Notes under the pieces: model-generated
Told to the model about the DNA's origin: nothing
Database searches by the model: none
Seen by the model: only the letters and a program-made list of their open reading frames with translations
Position numbers and translations under genes: made by a program
NCBI GenBank assembly: GCA_900320225.1
Contig: ONRL01000021.1
Location: forward strand, 1 to 49,949
Direction of reading: 5' to 3'
Length of the DNA: 49,949 bases
Source: an uncultured Lentisphaerota bacterium
Lineage (GTDB): Bacteria > Verrucomicrobiota > Kiritimatiellia > RFP12 > UBA1067
In this document: piece by piece, positions 33,042 to 41,119 of the stretch
How the letters are laid out: every line of letters starts with the position of its first letter
Position numbering within the stretch: the stretch's first letter is position 1

Positions 33042-33677
33042 ATGGCACTTGACCGCGAAACGTTCCATGCCGCACTCGTCGCCCGACACGGCGCCGCGCG
33101 CCAGGCGAAATTCGACGCCGCGCGCGTGGCGGTGTGCGGACTCGGCGGGCTCGGCTCCAACGTGTCCATCGCCCTCGCGCGCGCGGGCGTGGGGCACCTC
33201 CATCTCATCGACTTCGACCGCGTGGAGCCCTCCAACCTCAACCGACAGCAGTACGCGGCCACGCAGGTGGGCCTCCCCAAGGCGGAGGCGCTGTGCGCGA
33301 ACCTCGCCGCGATCAACCCCTTCTGCGACGTCGTCGCCGAGACGGTGCGCGTGACGTCCGAGAACCTCGCCGCCCTTCTCGCGGACGACGACGTCGTCTG
33401 CGAGGCGTTCGACCGCGCCGAGGCGAAGGCGATGCTCGTCTCGGGCGTGCTGGAGGCCTTCCCGGAGAAGCCGGTCGTCGCCGCGTCCGGCATGGCCGGC
33501 CTCGCCTCCGCGAACGCCATCACGACCCGCCGCGTCGCGAAACGCCTCTACCTCTGCGGCGACGGCGCAACGGACGTCGACGACAACCTCGGCCTCTACG
33601 GCGCGCGCGTGCTCGTGTGCGCGGCGCACCAGGCCACCATGATCCTGCGCCTCATCGACGGCGCGGACGAACCTTGA
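33042..33677 (+). CDS. thiF: ThiF-type adenylyltransferase for ThiS
   Basis: The 211-residue E1-like enzyme has the nucleotide-binding [21 protein letters not shown] and [15 protein letters not shown] motifs and an acceptor region [14 protein letters not shown]. It adenylates the ThiS C-terminus. It is of the short type found in thiSFGH operons and lacks the zinc-binding CxxC pairs of E. coli ThiF. It follows thiS by one base. Confidence 0.9.
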   Translation: MALDRETFHAALVARHGAARQAKFDAARVAVCGLGGLGSNVSIALARAGVGHLHLIDFDRVEPSNLNRQQYAATQVGLPKAEALCANLAAINPFCDVVAETVRVTSENLAALLADDDVVCEAFDRAEAKAMLVSGVLEAFPEKPVVAASGMAGLASANAITTRRVAKRLYLCGDGATDVDDNLGLYGARVLVCAAHQATMILRLIDGADEP

Positions 33678-33687
33678 AAGGAATGCC

Positions 33688-34461
33688 ATGACAGACGAAA
33701 CAGACACCTTCACGCTCGGCGGGAAGACCTTCACCTCCCGCTTCATCCTCGGCTCGGGCAAGTATTCGCTCGCCCTCGTCCAGGCCGCGATTGAGCACGC
33801 GGGCGCGCAGATCATCACCCTCTCCGTGCGCCGCGCGAACACGCAGGAGAAGGAGAACATCCTCGACTACATCCCCGAGGGCGTCACGCTCCTCCCGAAC
33901 ACCTCGGGCGCGCGCGACGCGAAGGAGGCCGTGCGCATCGCCCGCATCGCCCGCGAGCTCGGCTGCGGCGACTTCGTGAAGATCGAGATCATGCGTGACA
34001 CGAAATACCTCCTCCCCGACAACCAGGAGACGATCAAGGCCACCGAACAGCTCGCCGCCGAGGGCTTCACCGTACTACCCTACATGTACCCCGACCTCAA
34101 CGTGGCCCGCGACCTCGTCTCGGCCGGCGCCGCCGCCGTCATGCCGCTCGGCGCGCCCATCGGGTCGAACAAGGGCCTCGCCACCGCGGACTTCATCCAG
34201 ATCCTCATCGACGAGATCGAGCTGCCGATCATCGTGGACGCCGGCATCGGCGCGCCGAGCCAGGCCTGTCGCGCGATGGAGATGGGCTGCACCGCCGTGA
34301 TGGCGAACACCGCGCTGGCCACCTCCGGCGACGTGCCGCGCATGGCCCGCGCGTTCCGTCTCGCCATCGAGGCCGGACGCGCCGCCTACCAGGCCGGGCT
34401 CGGACGCGTCCTCACGCGCGGCGCCGCCGCCTCCGACCCGCTCACCGGTTTCCTTCGTTAA
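33688..34461 (+). CDS. thiG: Thiazole synthase ThiG
   Basis: The 257-residue TIM-barrel enzyme has [69 protein letters not shown] and [19 protein letters not shown], all ThiG hallmarks. It condenses deoxyxylulose 5-phosphate, dehydroglycine and ThiS thiocarboxylate into the thiazole ring; Dxs in this window makes the first substrate. Confidence 0.96.
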   Translation: MTDETDTFTLGGKTFTSRFILGSGKYSLALVQAAIEHAGAQIITLSVRRANTQEKENILDYIPEGVTLLPNTSGARDAKEAVRIARIARELGCGDFVKIEIMRDTKYLLPDNQETIKATEQLAAEGFTVLPYMYPDLNVARDLVSAGAAAVMPLGAPIGSNKGLATADFIQILIDEIELPIIVDAGIGAPSQACRAMEMGCTAVMANTALATSGDVPRMARAFRLAIEAGRAAYQAGLGRVLTRGAAASDPLTGFLR

Positions 34462-34471
34462 GGCACCGAAC

Positions 34472-35737
34472 ATGGACGAACCGAAGCGCAGCGACCTGAT
34501 CTTCGACGCGGACGGGCTCTCCCCCGCCGCCCTCACGCGCAAGCACCAGCTTGAGCGCGATCCGTCGTGCCGCACCGACCCGATGGCGTACCTGCCCGGC
34601 ATGGAGGTGATCGACTCCGACCTCAAGGACCGCGTGCGCGCGGCGATGGCGGCGTACGATCCATCCCGCTACACGGCGGCCGACGCGCGCCGCGCCCTTG
34701 AGCGCGAACGCTGCTCCGTGGAGGACTTTCAGGCGCTCCTCTCCCCCGCCGCCGCGCCCTTCCTCGAGCGCATGGCCGAGCGCGCCCGCGCAGAGACCGT
34801 GCGCCACTTCGGCAACACGGTGTACATCTTCACGCCCCTCTACATCGCGAACCACTGCGAGAACTACTGCGTGTACTGCGGCTTCAACTGCTACAACCCC
34901 ATCCGCCGCATGAAGCTCGACAAGGGGCAGATCGAGCGCGAAATGGAGATCATCGCGAAGTCCGGCATGGAGGAGATCCTCCTCCTCACGGGCGAGAGTC
35001 GCAGCGTGAGCGGCGTCGAGTACATCGGCGACGCCTGCGAGCTCGCGCGGAAGTACTTCCGCCTCGTGGGACTCGAGGTGTACCCGATGAATACCGACGA
35101 GTACCGCTACCTGCGCGGACGCGGCGCGGACTACGTGACCGTGTTCCAGGAGACGTACGACGTGGAGCAGTACGAGAAGCTCCACCTCCAGGGGCACAAA
35201 CGCGTCTGGCCGTACCGCTTCGATGCGCAGGAGCGCGCCCTCCGCGGCGGCATGCGCGGCGTCGCGTTCTCGGCCCTGCTCGGGCTCTCCGACTTTCGCA
35301 AGGACGCCCTCGCCACTGCGCTCCATGCCTGCTGGCTCCAGCGGAAATACCCCGGCGCGGAAATCAGCCTCTCGTGCCCGCGCCTCCGTCCGATCACGAA
35401 CCACGCGGACGTCCGTCCCGGCGAGATCGGCGAGCACGAGCTCTGCCAGGTGCTGTGTGCGTACCGTCTCTTCCTCCCCTTCGCGGGCATCACCGTGTCC
35501 TCGCGCGAAAGCGCCTCCTTCCGCAACGGCATCGCGAAGATTGCCGCGACGAAGGTCTCCGCGGGCGTCTCCACGGGGATCGGCGACCACGCCTCCAAGT
35601 ACGGCGAAGAAGGCAACTCCGAGAAGGAAGGCGACGAGCAGTTCGAGATCAGCGACGCGCGCAGCCTCGCGAAAATGTACGCCGACCTCACGGGGGAAGG
35701 CCTTCAGCCCGTCTTGAACGACTACGTGTACGTGTGA
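34472..35737 (+). CDS. thiH: 2-iminoacetate synthase ThiH
   Basis: The 421-residue radical SAM enzyme cleaves tyrosine to dehydroglycine for ThiG. The cluster motif is C129-x3-C133-x2-C136 (CENYCVYCGF), and the family motifs LLTGESRSV, YVTVFQETYD, RLRPI and SAGVSTGIGDHA follow. It ends the thi operon; thiC, thiD and thiE are not in the window. Confidence 0.95.
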   Translation: MDEPKRSDLIFDADGLSPAALTRKHQLERDPSCRTDPMAYLPGMEVIDSDLKDRVRAAMAAYDPSRYTAADARRALERERCSVEDFQALLSPAAAPFLERMAERARAETVRHFGNTVYIFTPLYIANHCENYCVYCGFNCYNPIRRMKLDKGQIEREMEIIAKSGMEEILLLTGESRSVSGVEYIGDACELARKYFRLVGLEVYPMNTDEYRYLRGRGADYVTVFQETYDVEQYEKLHLQGHKRVWPYRFDAQERALRGGMRGVAFSALLGLSDFRKDALATALHACWLQRKYPGAEISLSCPRLRPITNHADVRPGEIGEHELCQVLCAYRLFLPFAGITVSSRESASFRNGIAKIAATKVSAGVSTGIGDHASKYGEEGNSEKEGDEQFEISDARSLAKMYADLTGEGLQPVLNDYVYV

Positions 35738-35744
35738 CGAACCT

Positions 35745-35773
35745 TTGACTTTCGGACCGAAAACGGGTATAAT
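35745..35773 (+). promoter_or_regulatory. Promoter of the V-ATPase genes
   Basis: TTGACT, exactly 17 bases, TATAAT: the best consensus promoter in the window. A strong ribosome site (ggagg) precedes ATG 35799. Confidence 0.8.
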
Positions 35774-35798
35774 ACAGACCAATTTTTTTGGAGGAACT

Positions 35799-36377
35799 AT
35801 GGCCGAAGAACTACAGCAGCTCCTGGAGAAAATCCAGCGCGACGGCGTCGACAAGGCGAACGCCGAAGCCGCCGCGATCGTCGCGAAGGCGAAAGCCGAG
35901 GCGGACGCGATCGTGAAAAAGGCGCAAGAGGACGCCGCCGCCGCCGAAGCGAAAGGCAAGGCGGACGCCGAGGCGTACGCCGCGCGCGCCAAGGAGACGA
36001 TCAGCCAGGCCGCGCGCGACACCGTGCTGAAGGTGAAGCAGGACGTCATGGAGTTGCTCAAGAAGCTGCTCTTGCAGAACGTCACCGCCGCATTGGCCAC
36101 CGAGGCCGTCCCGCTCGCGGCCGCCGCCGTCAAGGAACTCGTGACCGGTTCCGCCACGGCTGAAATCGCCGCGGCCCCGAAGCTCGTGGACGCCCTCCGC
36201 GCCCAACTCGCCCAGCAGGCACAGAGCGGCGTGAAGGTGGTGGCAGACGAAACGACCGGCACCGGCTTCACTGTGAGACTCGACAACGGCCGCGTGGAAC
36301 ACGATTTCACCGACGCCGCCATCTCCGAGGCGCTCGCGCAGCGCCTGCGCGCCGACCTCGCCGCGCTCCTCAAGTAA
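35799..36377 (+). CDS. atpE: V-type ATP synthase subunit E
   Basis: The 192-residue protein has a long Ala/Lys/Glu coiled coil (residues about 15-80, ANAEAAAIVAKAKAEADAI type) and a C-terminal globular part. This is the layout of the V/A-ATPase peripheral-stalk subunit E. Its place directly before DUF2764 and subunit A supports the call. Confidence 0.85.
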   Translation: MAEELQQLLEKIQRDGVDKANAEAAAIVAKAKAEADAIVKKAQEDAAAAEAKGKADAEAYAARAKETISQAARDTVLKVKQDVMELLKKLLLQNVTAALATEAVPLAAAAVKELVTGSATAEIAAAPKLVDALRAQLAQQAQSGVKVVADETTGTGFTVRLDNGRVEHDFTDAAISEALAQRLRADLAALLK

Positions 36378-36381
36378 GGCC

Positions 36382-36921
36382 ATGGCTGCCGACTACCTCA
36401 TCGCCTCGCTCCCGGCCCTCGCGCTGGACGGCCCCGCGCCCCTCACGCTGGAGCGTTTCCTCGCCGCCTGCCGCGAGCAGCTCGGCGAGAAGACGACGGC
36501 GGGCATCCAGGCCGCCCTCGCGTGCGCGCCCTCCAACCACCCCGTGGCCGAACGCTGGCGTGACCTCGAGACGCAGCTCCGCAACGCCTCCGCCGCCGAA
36601 CGCGCGCGCCTCGCCGGACAGGATCCCGCCAAGTGGCGTCGTCCGGCCGAAGGCTGCGCCCTCTATTGGACGAACCGCATCACGTCCGCGTTCCAGGAGA
36701 AGGATCCCGCGAAGCGCGAGCGTCTGCTCGACCAGGTGCACTGGGACGCCGCCGGCGAGCTCACGCCCGCCGCCTCTCCGCTTTCGGCCGCCGCCGCGTT
36801 CACCTACGCGATTCGGCTCGCCATCTCCATCCGCCGCTCCGCCCTCGCGGCGGAAGCCGGCAAAGAAGTTTTCAACAGACTGACGGCGATGACCGTGCCG
36901 CAGTTGGACCCGAAGGGATAA
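36382..36921 (+). CDS. DUF2764 protein, V-ATPase-associated
   Basis: The 179-residue protein starts YLIASLPALALDGPAPLTLERF, fitting DUF2764, a family found between subunits E and A in V-type ATPase operons of Bacteroidota, spirochaetes and relatives, where it probably takes the place of the central-stalk subunit C. It is helical and Ala-rich with no membrane segment. It is 4 bases after atpE and 4 bases before atpA. Confidence 0.75.
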   Translation: MAADYLIASLPALALDGPAPLTLERFLAACREQLGEKTTAGIQAALACAPSNHPVAERWRDLETQLRNASAAERARLAGQDPAKWRRPAEGCALYWTNRITSAFQEKDPAKRERLLDQVHWDAAGELTPAASPLSAAAAFTYAIRLAISIRRSALAAEAGKEVFNRLTAMTVPQLDPKG

Positions 36922-36925
36922 GCAC

Positions 36926-38695
36926 ATGCAAGCAACAGGAAAAATCGTCGCCGTCAACGGCAACATGATCACCGTCGCGTTCGATGGCGCCGTAGCCCAG
37001 AACGAAGTGGGGTACGCCGTGTTGGGCGAAAAGAGGCTCATGGCGGAAATCGTGCGCGTGCGCGGTACGCGTTGCGACATGCAGGTGTTCGAGTCGACGA
37101 CCGAGCTCATGGTCGACGACCGCGTGGAGTTCACCGGCGACCTGCTCGCCGCCGAACTCGGTCCCGGCATCCTCACCCAGGTGTACGACGGCCTGCAGAA
37201 CCCGCTGCCGGAACTCGCGCGCGAAGTCGCGGACCGCGAAACCAACGAGGAAGACAAGAAGAACAAGAGCTTCTTCCTCCAGCGCGGCATGTACCTGCCC
37301 GGACTTCCCCGCGAGAGGAAATGGGACTGGCATCCCACCGCCGCGCCCGGCGCGCGCCTGACGGCGGGCGAGGAGCTTGGCTGGGTCACCGAGGGCATCT
37401 TCCACCACAAGATCATGCTGCCCTTCGCCTTCGCGGGCGTCTGGACCGTCAAGGACCTCGCCCCCGCCGGCGACTACACCGTCGTGGACGACATCGCGAC
37501 GGTCCAAGGTCCCGACGGACGCGAAAAGAAAGTCCAGATGATGCAGCGCTGGCCGGTGAAAGTCCCGCTCACATGCTACGTGGAACGCCTCGCGCCCGAA
37601 AAACCGCTCGTCACGTCCGTGCGCACGATCGACACCTTCTTCCCGGTGGCCGTGGGCGGCACCTACTGCATTCCCGGACCCTTCGGCGCGGGCAAGACCG
37701 TGCTGCAGCAGACCACCGCGCGCTACGCGAAGGTGGACATCGTGGTCTCCGCCGCGTGCGGCGAACGCGCCGGCGAGGTGGTGGAGATGCTGAAGGAGTT
37801 CCCCGAGCTCGACGACCCGCGCACGGGCAAGAAGCTCATGGACCGTACCGTGATCATCTGCAACACGTCCTCGATGCCCGTCGCCTCGCGCGAAGCCTCC
37901 GTGTACACCGCGGTGACGCTCGCCGAGTACTACCGCCAGATGGGCCTCAACGTGCTTGTGCTGGCGGACTCCACGAGCCGCTGGGCGCAGGCCATGCGCG
38001 AACTTTCCGGACGCCTGGAGGAAATCCCCGGCGAGGAGGCCTTCCCGGCGTATCTCGAATCGCGCATCGCCGCGTTCTACGAGCGCGCGGGACGCGTCAA
38101 ATTAAAGGACGGGTCCGTCGGCTCCGTCACGATCGGCGGCACCGTGTCGCCAGCGGGCGGCAACTTCGACGAGCCCGTCACGCAGGCCACGCTCAAGGTG
38201 GTCGGCGGCTTCCACGGCCTCAGCCGCGCGCGTTCCGACGCCCGCCGCTATCCGGCCATCGACCCGCTCGACAGCTGGAGCCACTATCCGTCCATCATCG
38301 ACCACGACCGCGTGGAGAAGGCGCGCGCCCTTCTCCGCAAGGGCAACGAGGTGGGGCAGATGATGAAGGTCGTGGGCGAAGAAGGCACGAGCCTCGCGGA
38401 CTTCACGATCTACCTGAAGAGCGAGTTCCTCGACACGGTCTACCTCCAGCAGAACGCCTTCTCCGACGTGGACGCCTCCACGCCCGAGGAGCGCCAGAAG
38501 GTGATGTTCGACGTCGTCGAGAAGGTGCTCTTCACGGAGTACAAATTCGAGAAGAACGACGACATGCGCAAGTTCTTCATGTCCCTGCAGCAGGCGTTCA
38601 TCGACTGGAACAACATCAAGAGCGACGCGCCGGAGTTCACCACCGCGCGCGACGCACTTCTCGCCAAGATCGCCGCCGCCGCGAAAGTGAAATGA
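36926..38695 (+). CDS. atpA: V-type ATP synthase catalytic subunit A
   Basis: The 589-residue catalytic subunit has Walker A GPFGAGKT (251-258), the catalytic GER (E280), the long non-homologous region with LPGLPRERKWDWHP, and TSRWAQAMRELSGRLEEIPG EEAFP (around residues 350-375). It hydrolyses or makes ATP coupled to H+ or Na+ flow. Subunits B, D, I and K normally follow, but here two palindromic modules and a gene on the other strand come next. The stop codon TGA overlaps the first module. Confidence 0.96.
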   Translation: MQATGKIVAVNGNMITVAFDGAVAQNEVGYAVLGEKRLMAEIVRVRGTRCDMQVFESTTELMVDDRVEFTGDLLAAELGPGILTQVYDGLQNPLPELAREVADRETNEEDKKNKSFFLQRGMYLPGLPRERKWDWHPTAAPGARLTAGEELGWVTEGIFHHKIMLPFAFAGVWTVKDLAPAGDYTVVDDIATVQGPDGREKKVQMMQRWPVKVPLTCYVERLAPEKPLVTSVRTIDTFFPVAVGGTYCIPGPFGAGKTVLQQTTARYAKVDIVVSAACGERAGEVVEMLKEFPELDDPRTGKKLMDRTVIICNTSSMPVASREASVYTAVTLAEYYRQMGLNVLVLADSTSRWAQAMRELSGRLEEIPGEEAFPAYLESRIAAFYERAGRVKLKDGSVGSVTIGGTVSPAGGNFDEPVTQATLKVVGGFHGLSRARSDARRYPAIDPLDSWSHYPSIIDHDRVEKARALLRKGNEVGQMMKVVGEEGTSLADFTIYLKSEFLDTVYLQQNAFSDVDASTPEERQKVMFDVVEKVLFTEYKFEKNDDMRKFFMSLQQAFIDWNNIKSDAPEFTTARDALLAKIAAAAKVK

Positions 38696-38748
38696 AGCGG
38701 CGGGAGCGCCGCTTCCCCGAGTTGATGAAGCGACTCGCTTGTCGCTTC
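38694..38748. repeat. Two palindromic modules filling the atpA/amidohydrolase junction
   Basis: 38694-38715 has arms gaagcggcg and cgccgcttc with loop ggag. 38727-38748 has arms gaagcgac and gtcgcttc. They reach from the atpA stop codon to 2 bases before the stop of the convergent gene, so they occupy the whole intergenic space and may act as terminators in both directions. Confidence 0.88.
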
Positions 38749-38750
38749 CT

Positions 38751-39572
38751 CTAGAGGCCCAGCAGGCGGCGCGCGTTTTCGCCGAAGATGAGGCGCTGGT
38801 CGGCGGGGTCGGGACGGAGTGCCTTCACCCACGCCATGAGCTTTGCCTGGTCGCGCCAGAAGTAGTCCGTGCCGAACACCATGCGCTCGGCCGGCCACTC
38901 CCGGATGATGCGGTGCGCCTCGGGGTCGTCGTCGCAGAAGCACATCACCGCCGTGTCGATCCAGCAGTTCTCGAACGGAAGGAGCTGGTCAACGGCATGC
39001 GGCGGGCTGCCGCAGTATCCCCCCACGTGCGCTGCCACGAACTTGAGGCCCGGCACGGCGGTGAAGAGCGCGGCCAGCTGGTCGGGGCTCGGCACCGCCG
39101 TGCTGTCCGTGAAGCCTGGATCGAAACCCGTATGGGAGATGACGAACAGCCCCGCGTCGCGCACGGCCGTGAAGAACGGCACGTGGTCGAGCAGGCGGAA
39201 CCCCTGGTACTGCGGGTGGAGCTTGATGCCGGGAATGCCGTTCTCCCTGAGGAGACGGAGATGCGCGGCGAAATCGGGATCGTCGGGGTGGACAGACCCG
39301 AGCTGAAAGAGATGTTGCGCGGCGACCTCACCTTCCGCGCCATCACGGACGGCGAGCGCACGGCGAAAGATGGCGTTGAACTGGTCGGGCTTCGTGGCCA
39401 CGGGACAGTTCACGCAGAGGTCCACGCCGGCGCGTTCCATGTCCCGCAGTTCCGTCTCCACCGTGCCGTCGCCGACGGGCACGGTCAGGCCGTTGAGCCG
39501 TTCAAGCATGGACGCCACGGCGCGCGGCGCGAGCGACGACGGGAAATTGTGCGTGTGGAAGTCGATGATCAC
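38751..39572 (-). CDS. Amidohydrolase-2 family metal-dependent hydrolase
   Basis: The 273-residue TIM-barrel hydrolase has the N-terminal metal motif DFHTHNFP, then GIPGIKLHPQYQGF, FVISHTGFDPGF, FVAAHVGG and the late RMVFGTDYFW (metal Asp). These match PF04909-type amidohydrolases. The substrate is unknown. It is the last gene of the long leftward chain and overlaps the pyrF stop by 4 bases. Confidence 0.85.
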   Translation of the reverse strand: MIIDFHTHNFPSSLAPRAVASMLERLNGLTVPVGDGTVETELRDMERAGVDLCVNCPVATKPDQFNAIFRRALAVRDGAEGEVAAQHLFQLGSVHPDDPDFAAHLRLLRENGIPGIKLHPQYQGFRLLDHVPFFTAVRDAGLFVISHTGFDPGFTDSTAVPSPDQLAALFTAVPGLKFVAAHVGGYCGSPPHAVDQLLPFENCWIDTAVMCFCDDDPEAHRIIREWPAERMVFGTDYFWRDQAKLMAWVKALRPDPADQRLIFGENARRLLGL

Positions 39573-40270
39573 CGGACGGCGTCCATTTCCGCGCGAATGG
39601 CCCGCGCGGCGCCGGCCGGGTCCTCGGCCGCGAGGATCGGGCGGCCCACGACGAGGTGGGTGGATCCGTCGCGTACCGCATCGGAAGGCGTGGCCACGCG
39701 CTTCTGGTCGCCCACGGCGGCGCCGGCCGGGCGCACGCCCGGCGTGATGAACAGCGTGCCGGCGGGGAGGAGGCGCGAAAGCGTGCCGACCTCCTTCGGG
39801 CTGCAGACGAGGCCGTGCGCGCCGTTCGCCGTCGCGAACTGCGCCATCGCGAGCACTTGGTCGGCGGGCGTGCGCCCGACGATGCCGACGTCGGCGAGGT
39901 CGGACTGGTCAAGGGAGGTGAGCACGGTCACGGCGAGGATCTTCGGACCTGCCGCGCCAAACGTGGCGGCGGCATCTGCTGCCGCGCGAATCATCGCCTT
40001 TCCGCCCACGGAGTGGATCGTCATGAGGTCCACGCCAAGCTTGCCGCCGCTCAACACGGCGCGTTCGACCGTACGCGGGATGTCATGGAACTTCAGGTCA
40101 AGAAACACCTTCTTGCCGAAGTCCTTGACGGCCTTCACCACGTCGGGCCCTTCCGCCGTGAAGAGCTCCAGCCCGATTTTGTAGAAATCGATTGAATCGC
40201 CGAGAAGCTTGACCTTCGCCTCGGCCTCCGCGCGCGTCTGCACGTCGAGCGCCACGATCAACTCTGCCAT
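39569..40270 (-). CDS. pyrF: Orotidine 5'-phosphate decarboxylase
   Basis: The 233-residue barrel enzyme makes UMP in pyrimidine synthesis. LIVALDVQTRAEA, the catalytic VFLDLKFHDIP, MTIHSVGG, LFITPGVRPAG and HLVVGRPI are family signatures. It lies 3 bases after dapF. Confidence 0.96.
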   Translation of the reverse strand: MAELIVALDVQTRAEAEAKVKLLGDSIDFYKIGLELFTAEGPDVVKAVKDFGKKVFLDLKFHDIPRTVERAVLSGGKLGVDLMTIHSVGGKAMIRAAADAAATFGAAGPKILAVTVLTSLDQSDLADVGIVGRTPADQVLAMAQFATANGAHGLVCSPKEVGTLSRLLPAGTLFITPGVRPAGAAVGDQKRVATPSDAVRDGSTHLVVGRPILAAEDPAGAARAIRAEMDAVR

Positions 40271-40273
40271 CTT

Positions 40274-41119
40274 TCACTCCATTTCGTTTCCGGTGTCGAA
40301 ACTGTCGAGGTCCACGAAACCCTCGAAGACCTTCTTGACGGGGCCCGTGAGGGTGAACCCCGTCGACTTCGCGTGCCGCCAGTCGCCGTCCACGGTCAGC
40401 GTGTACCCCTGCGAGGTGCGCACGTGCACGGGCAGGGACATCTTCTTCGTCTCCACGGCGACGACGGCCGTCGCGACCGCGCCCGTGCCGCATGCGCCGC
40501 TTTCGGCTTCCACGCCGCGCTCGTAGGTGCGGATGAGCGCCTTGTGCGCGGGGATGAACTGGACGAAGTCGACGTTCGTGCCGTTCGGCGCGAAGGCGTC
40601 CGAGAGGCGCAGCGCGCGGCCAAGGCCCTCCACGTCAACGGCGGCGATGTTCTCGCAGGGGACGATGAAGTGCGGCACGCCCGCCTCCACGTAGTCGCCG
40701 GCCACGAACTGGTCGCCCACCTTCACCTGCAACCCGTAGCGGCGGTTCTTCGGTTCGGGCATCCACACTTTCACGGCCCCGTTGGCCGACACCTCGGCGT
40801 CGACGAGTCCCGCACGCGTCTCGAACGTCATCGCGGGGGCCCGCACCGCGCCGATTTCGCGCGCGAACGCCGCCACGCAACGCGCGCCGTTTCCGCAGAG
40901 GTCCGCCTCCGTTCCGTCCGGATTGAAGAACACCATGCGGAAATCGGCCACGGACGATTTCTGGAGGAGGATCACGCCCTCGCAGGCGATGCCCGTACGA
41001 GGCGCGGCAAGCATCGCGAGCAGGATGTGGTCGTGCACGGGAAAGGTTTCCGTGCGGTCGTCGATCAGCACGAAGTCGTTGCCGGCGCCGTGCATCTTCG
41101 TGAAGGCGATCCTTCTCAT
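40274..41119 (-). CDS. dapF: Diaminopimelate epimerase
   Basis: The 281-residue enzyme converts LL- to meso-diaminopimelate for lysine and peptidoglycan, which implies a meso-DAP cell wall. KMHGAGNDFVLID, the catalytic cysteines in ADLCGNGARC and SGACGTGA, and the two-fold repeat fold support the call. ATG 41119 overlaps the protease stop (TGATG). Confidence 0.96.
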   Translation of the reverse strand: MRRIAFTKMHGAGNDFVLIDDRTETFPVHDHILLAMLAAPRTGIACEGVILLQKSSVADFRMVFFNPDGTEADLCGNGARCVAAFAREIGAVRAPAMTFETRAGLVDAEVSANGAVKVWMPEPKNRRYGLQVKVGDQFVAGDYVEAGVPHFIVPCENIAAVDVEGLGRALRLSDAFAPNGTNVDFVQFIPAHKALIRTYERGVEAESGACGTGAVATAVVAVETKKMSLPVHVRTSQGYTLTVDGDWRHAKSTGFTLTGPVKKVFEGFVDLDSFDTGNEME

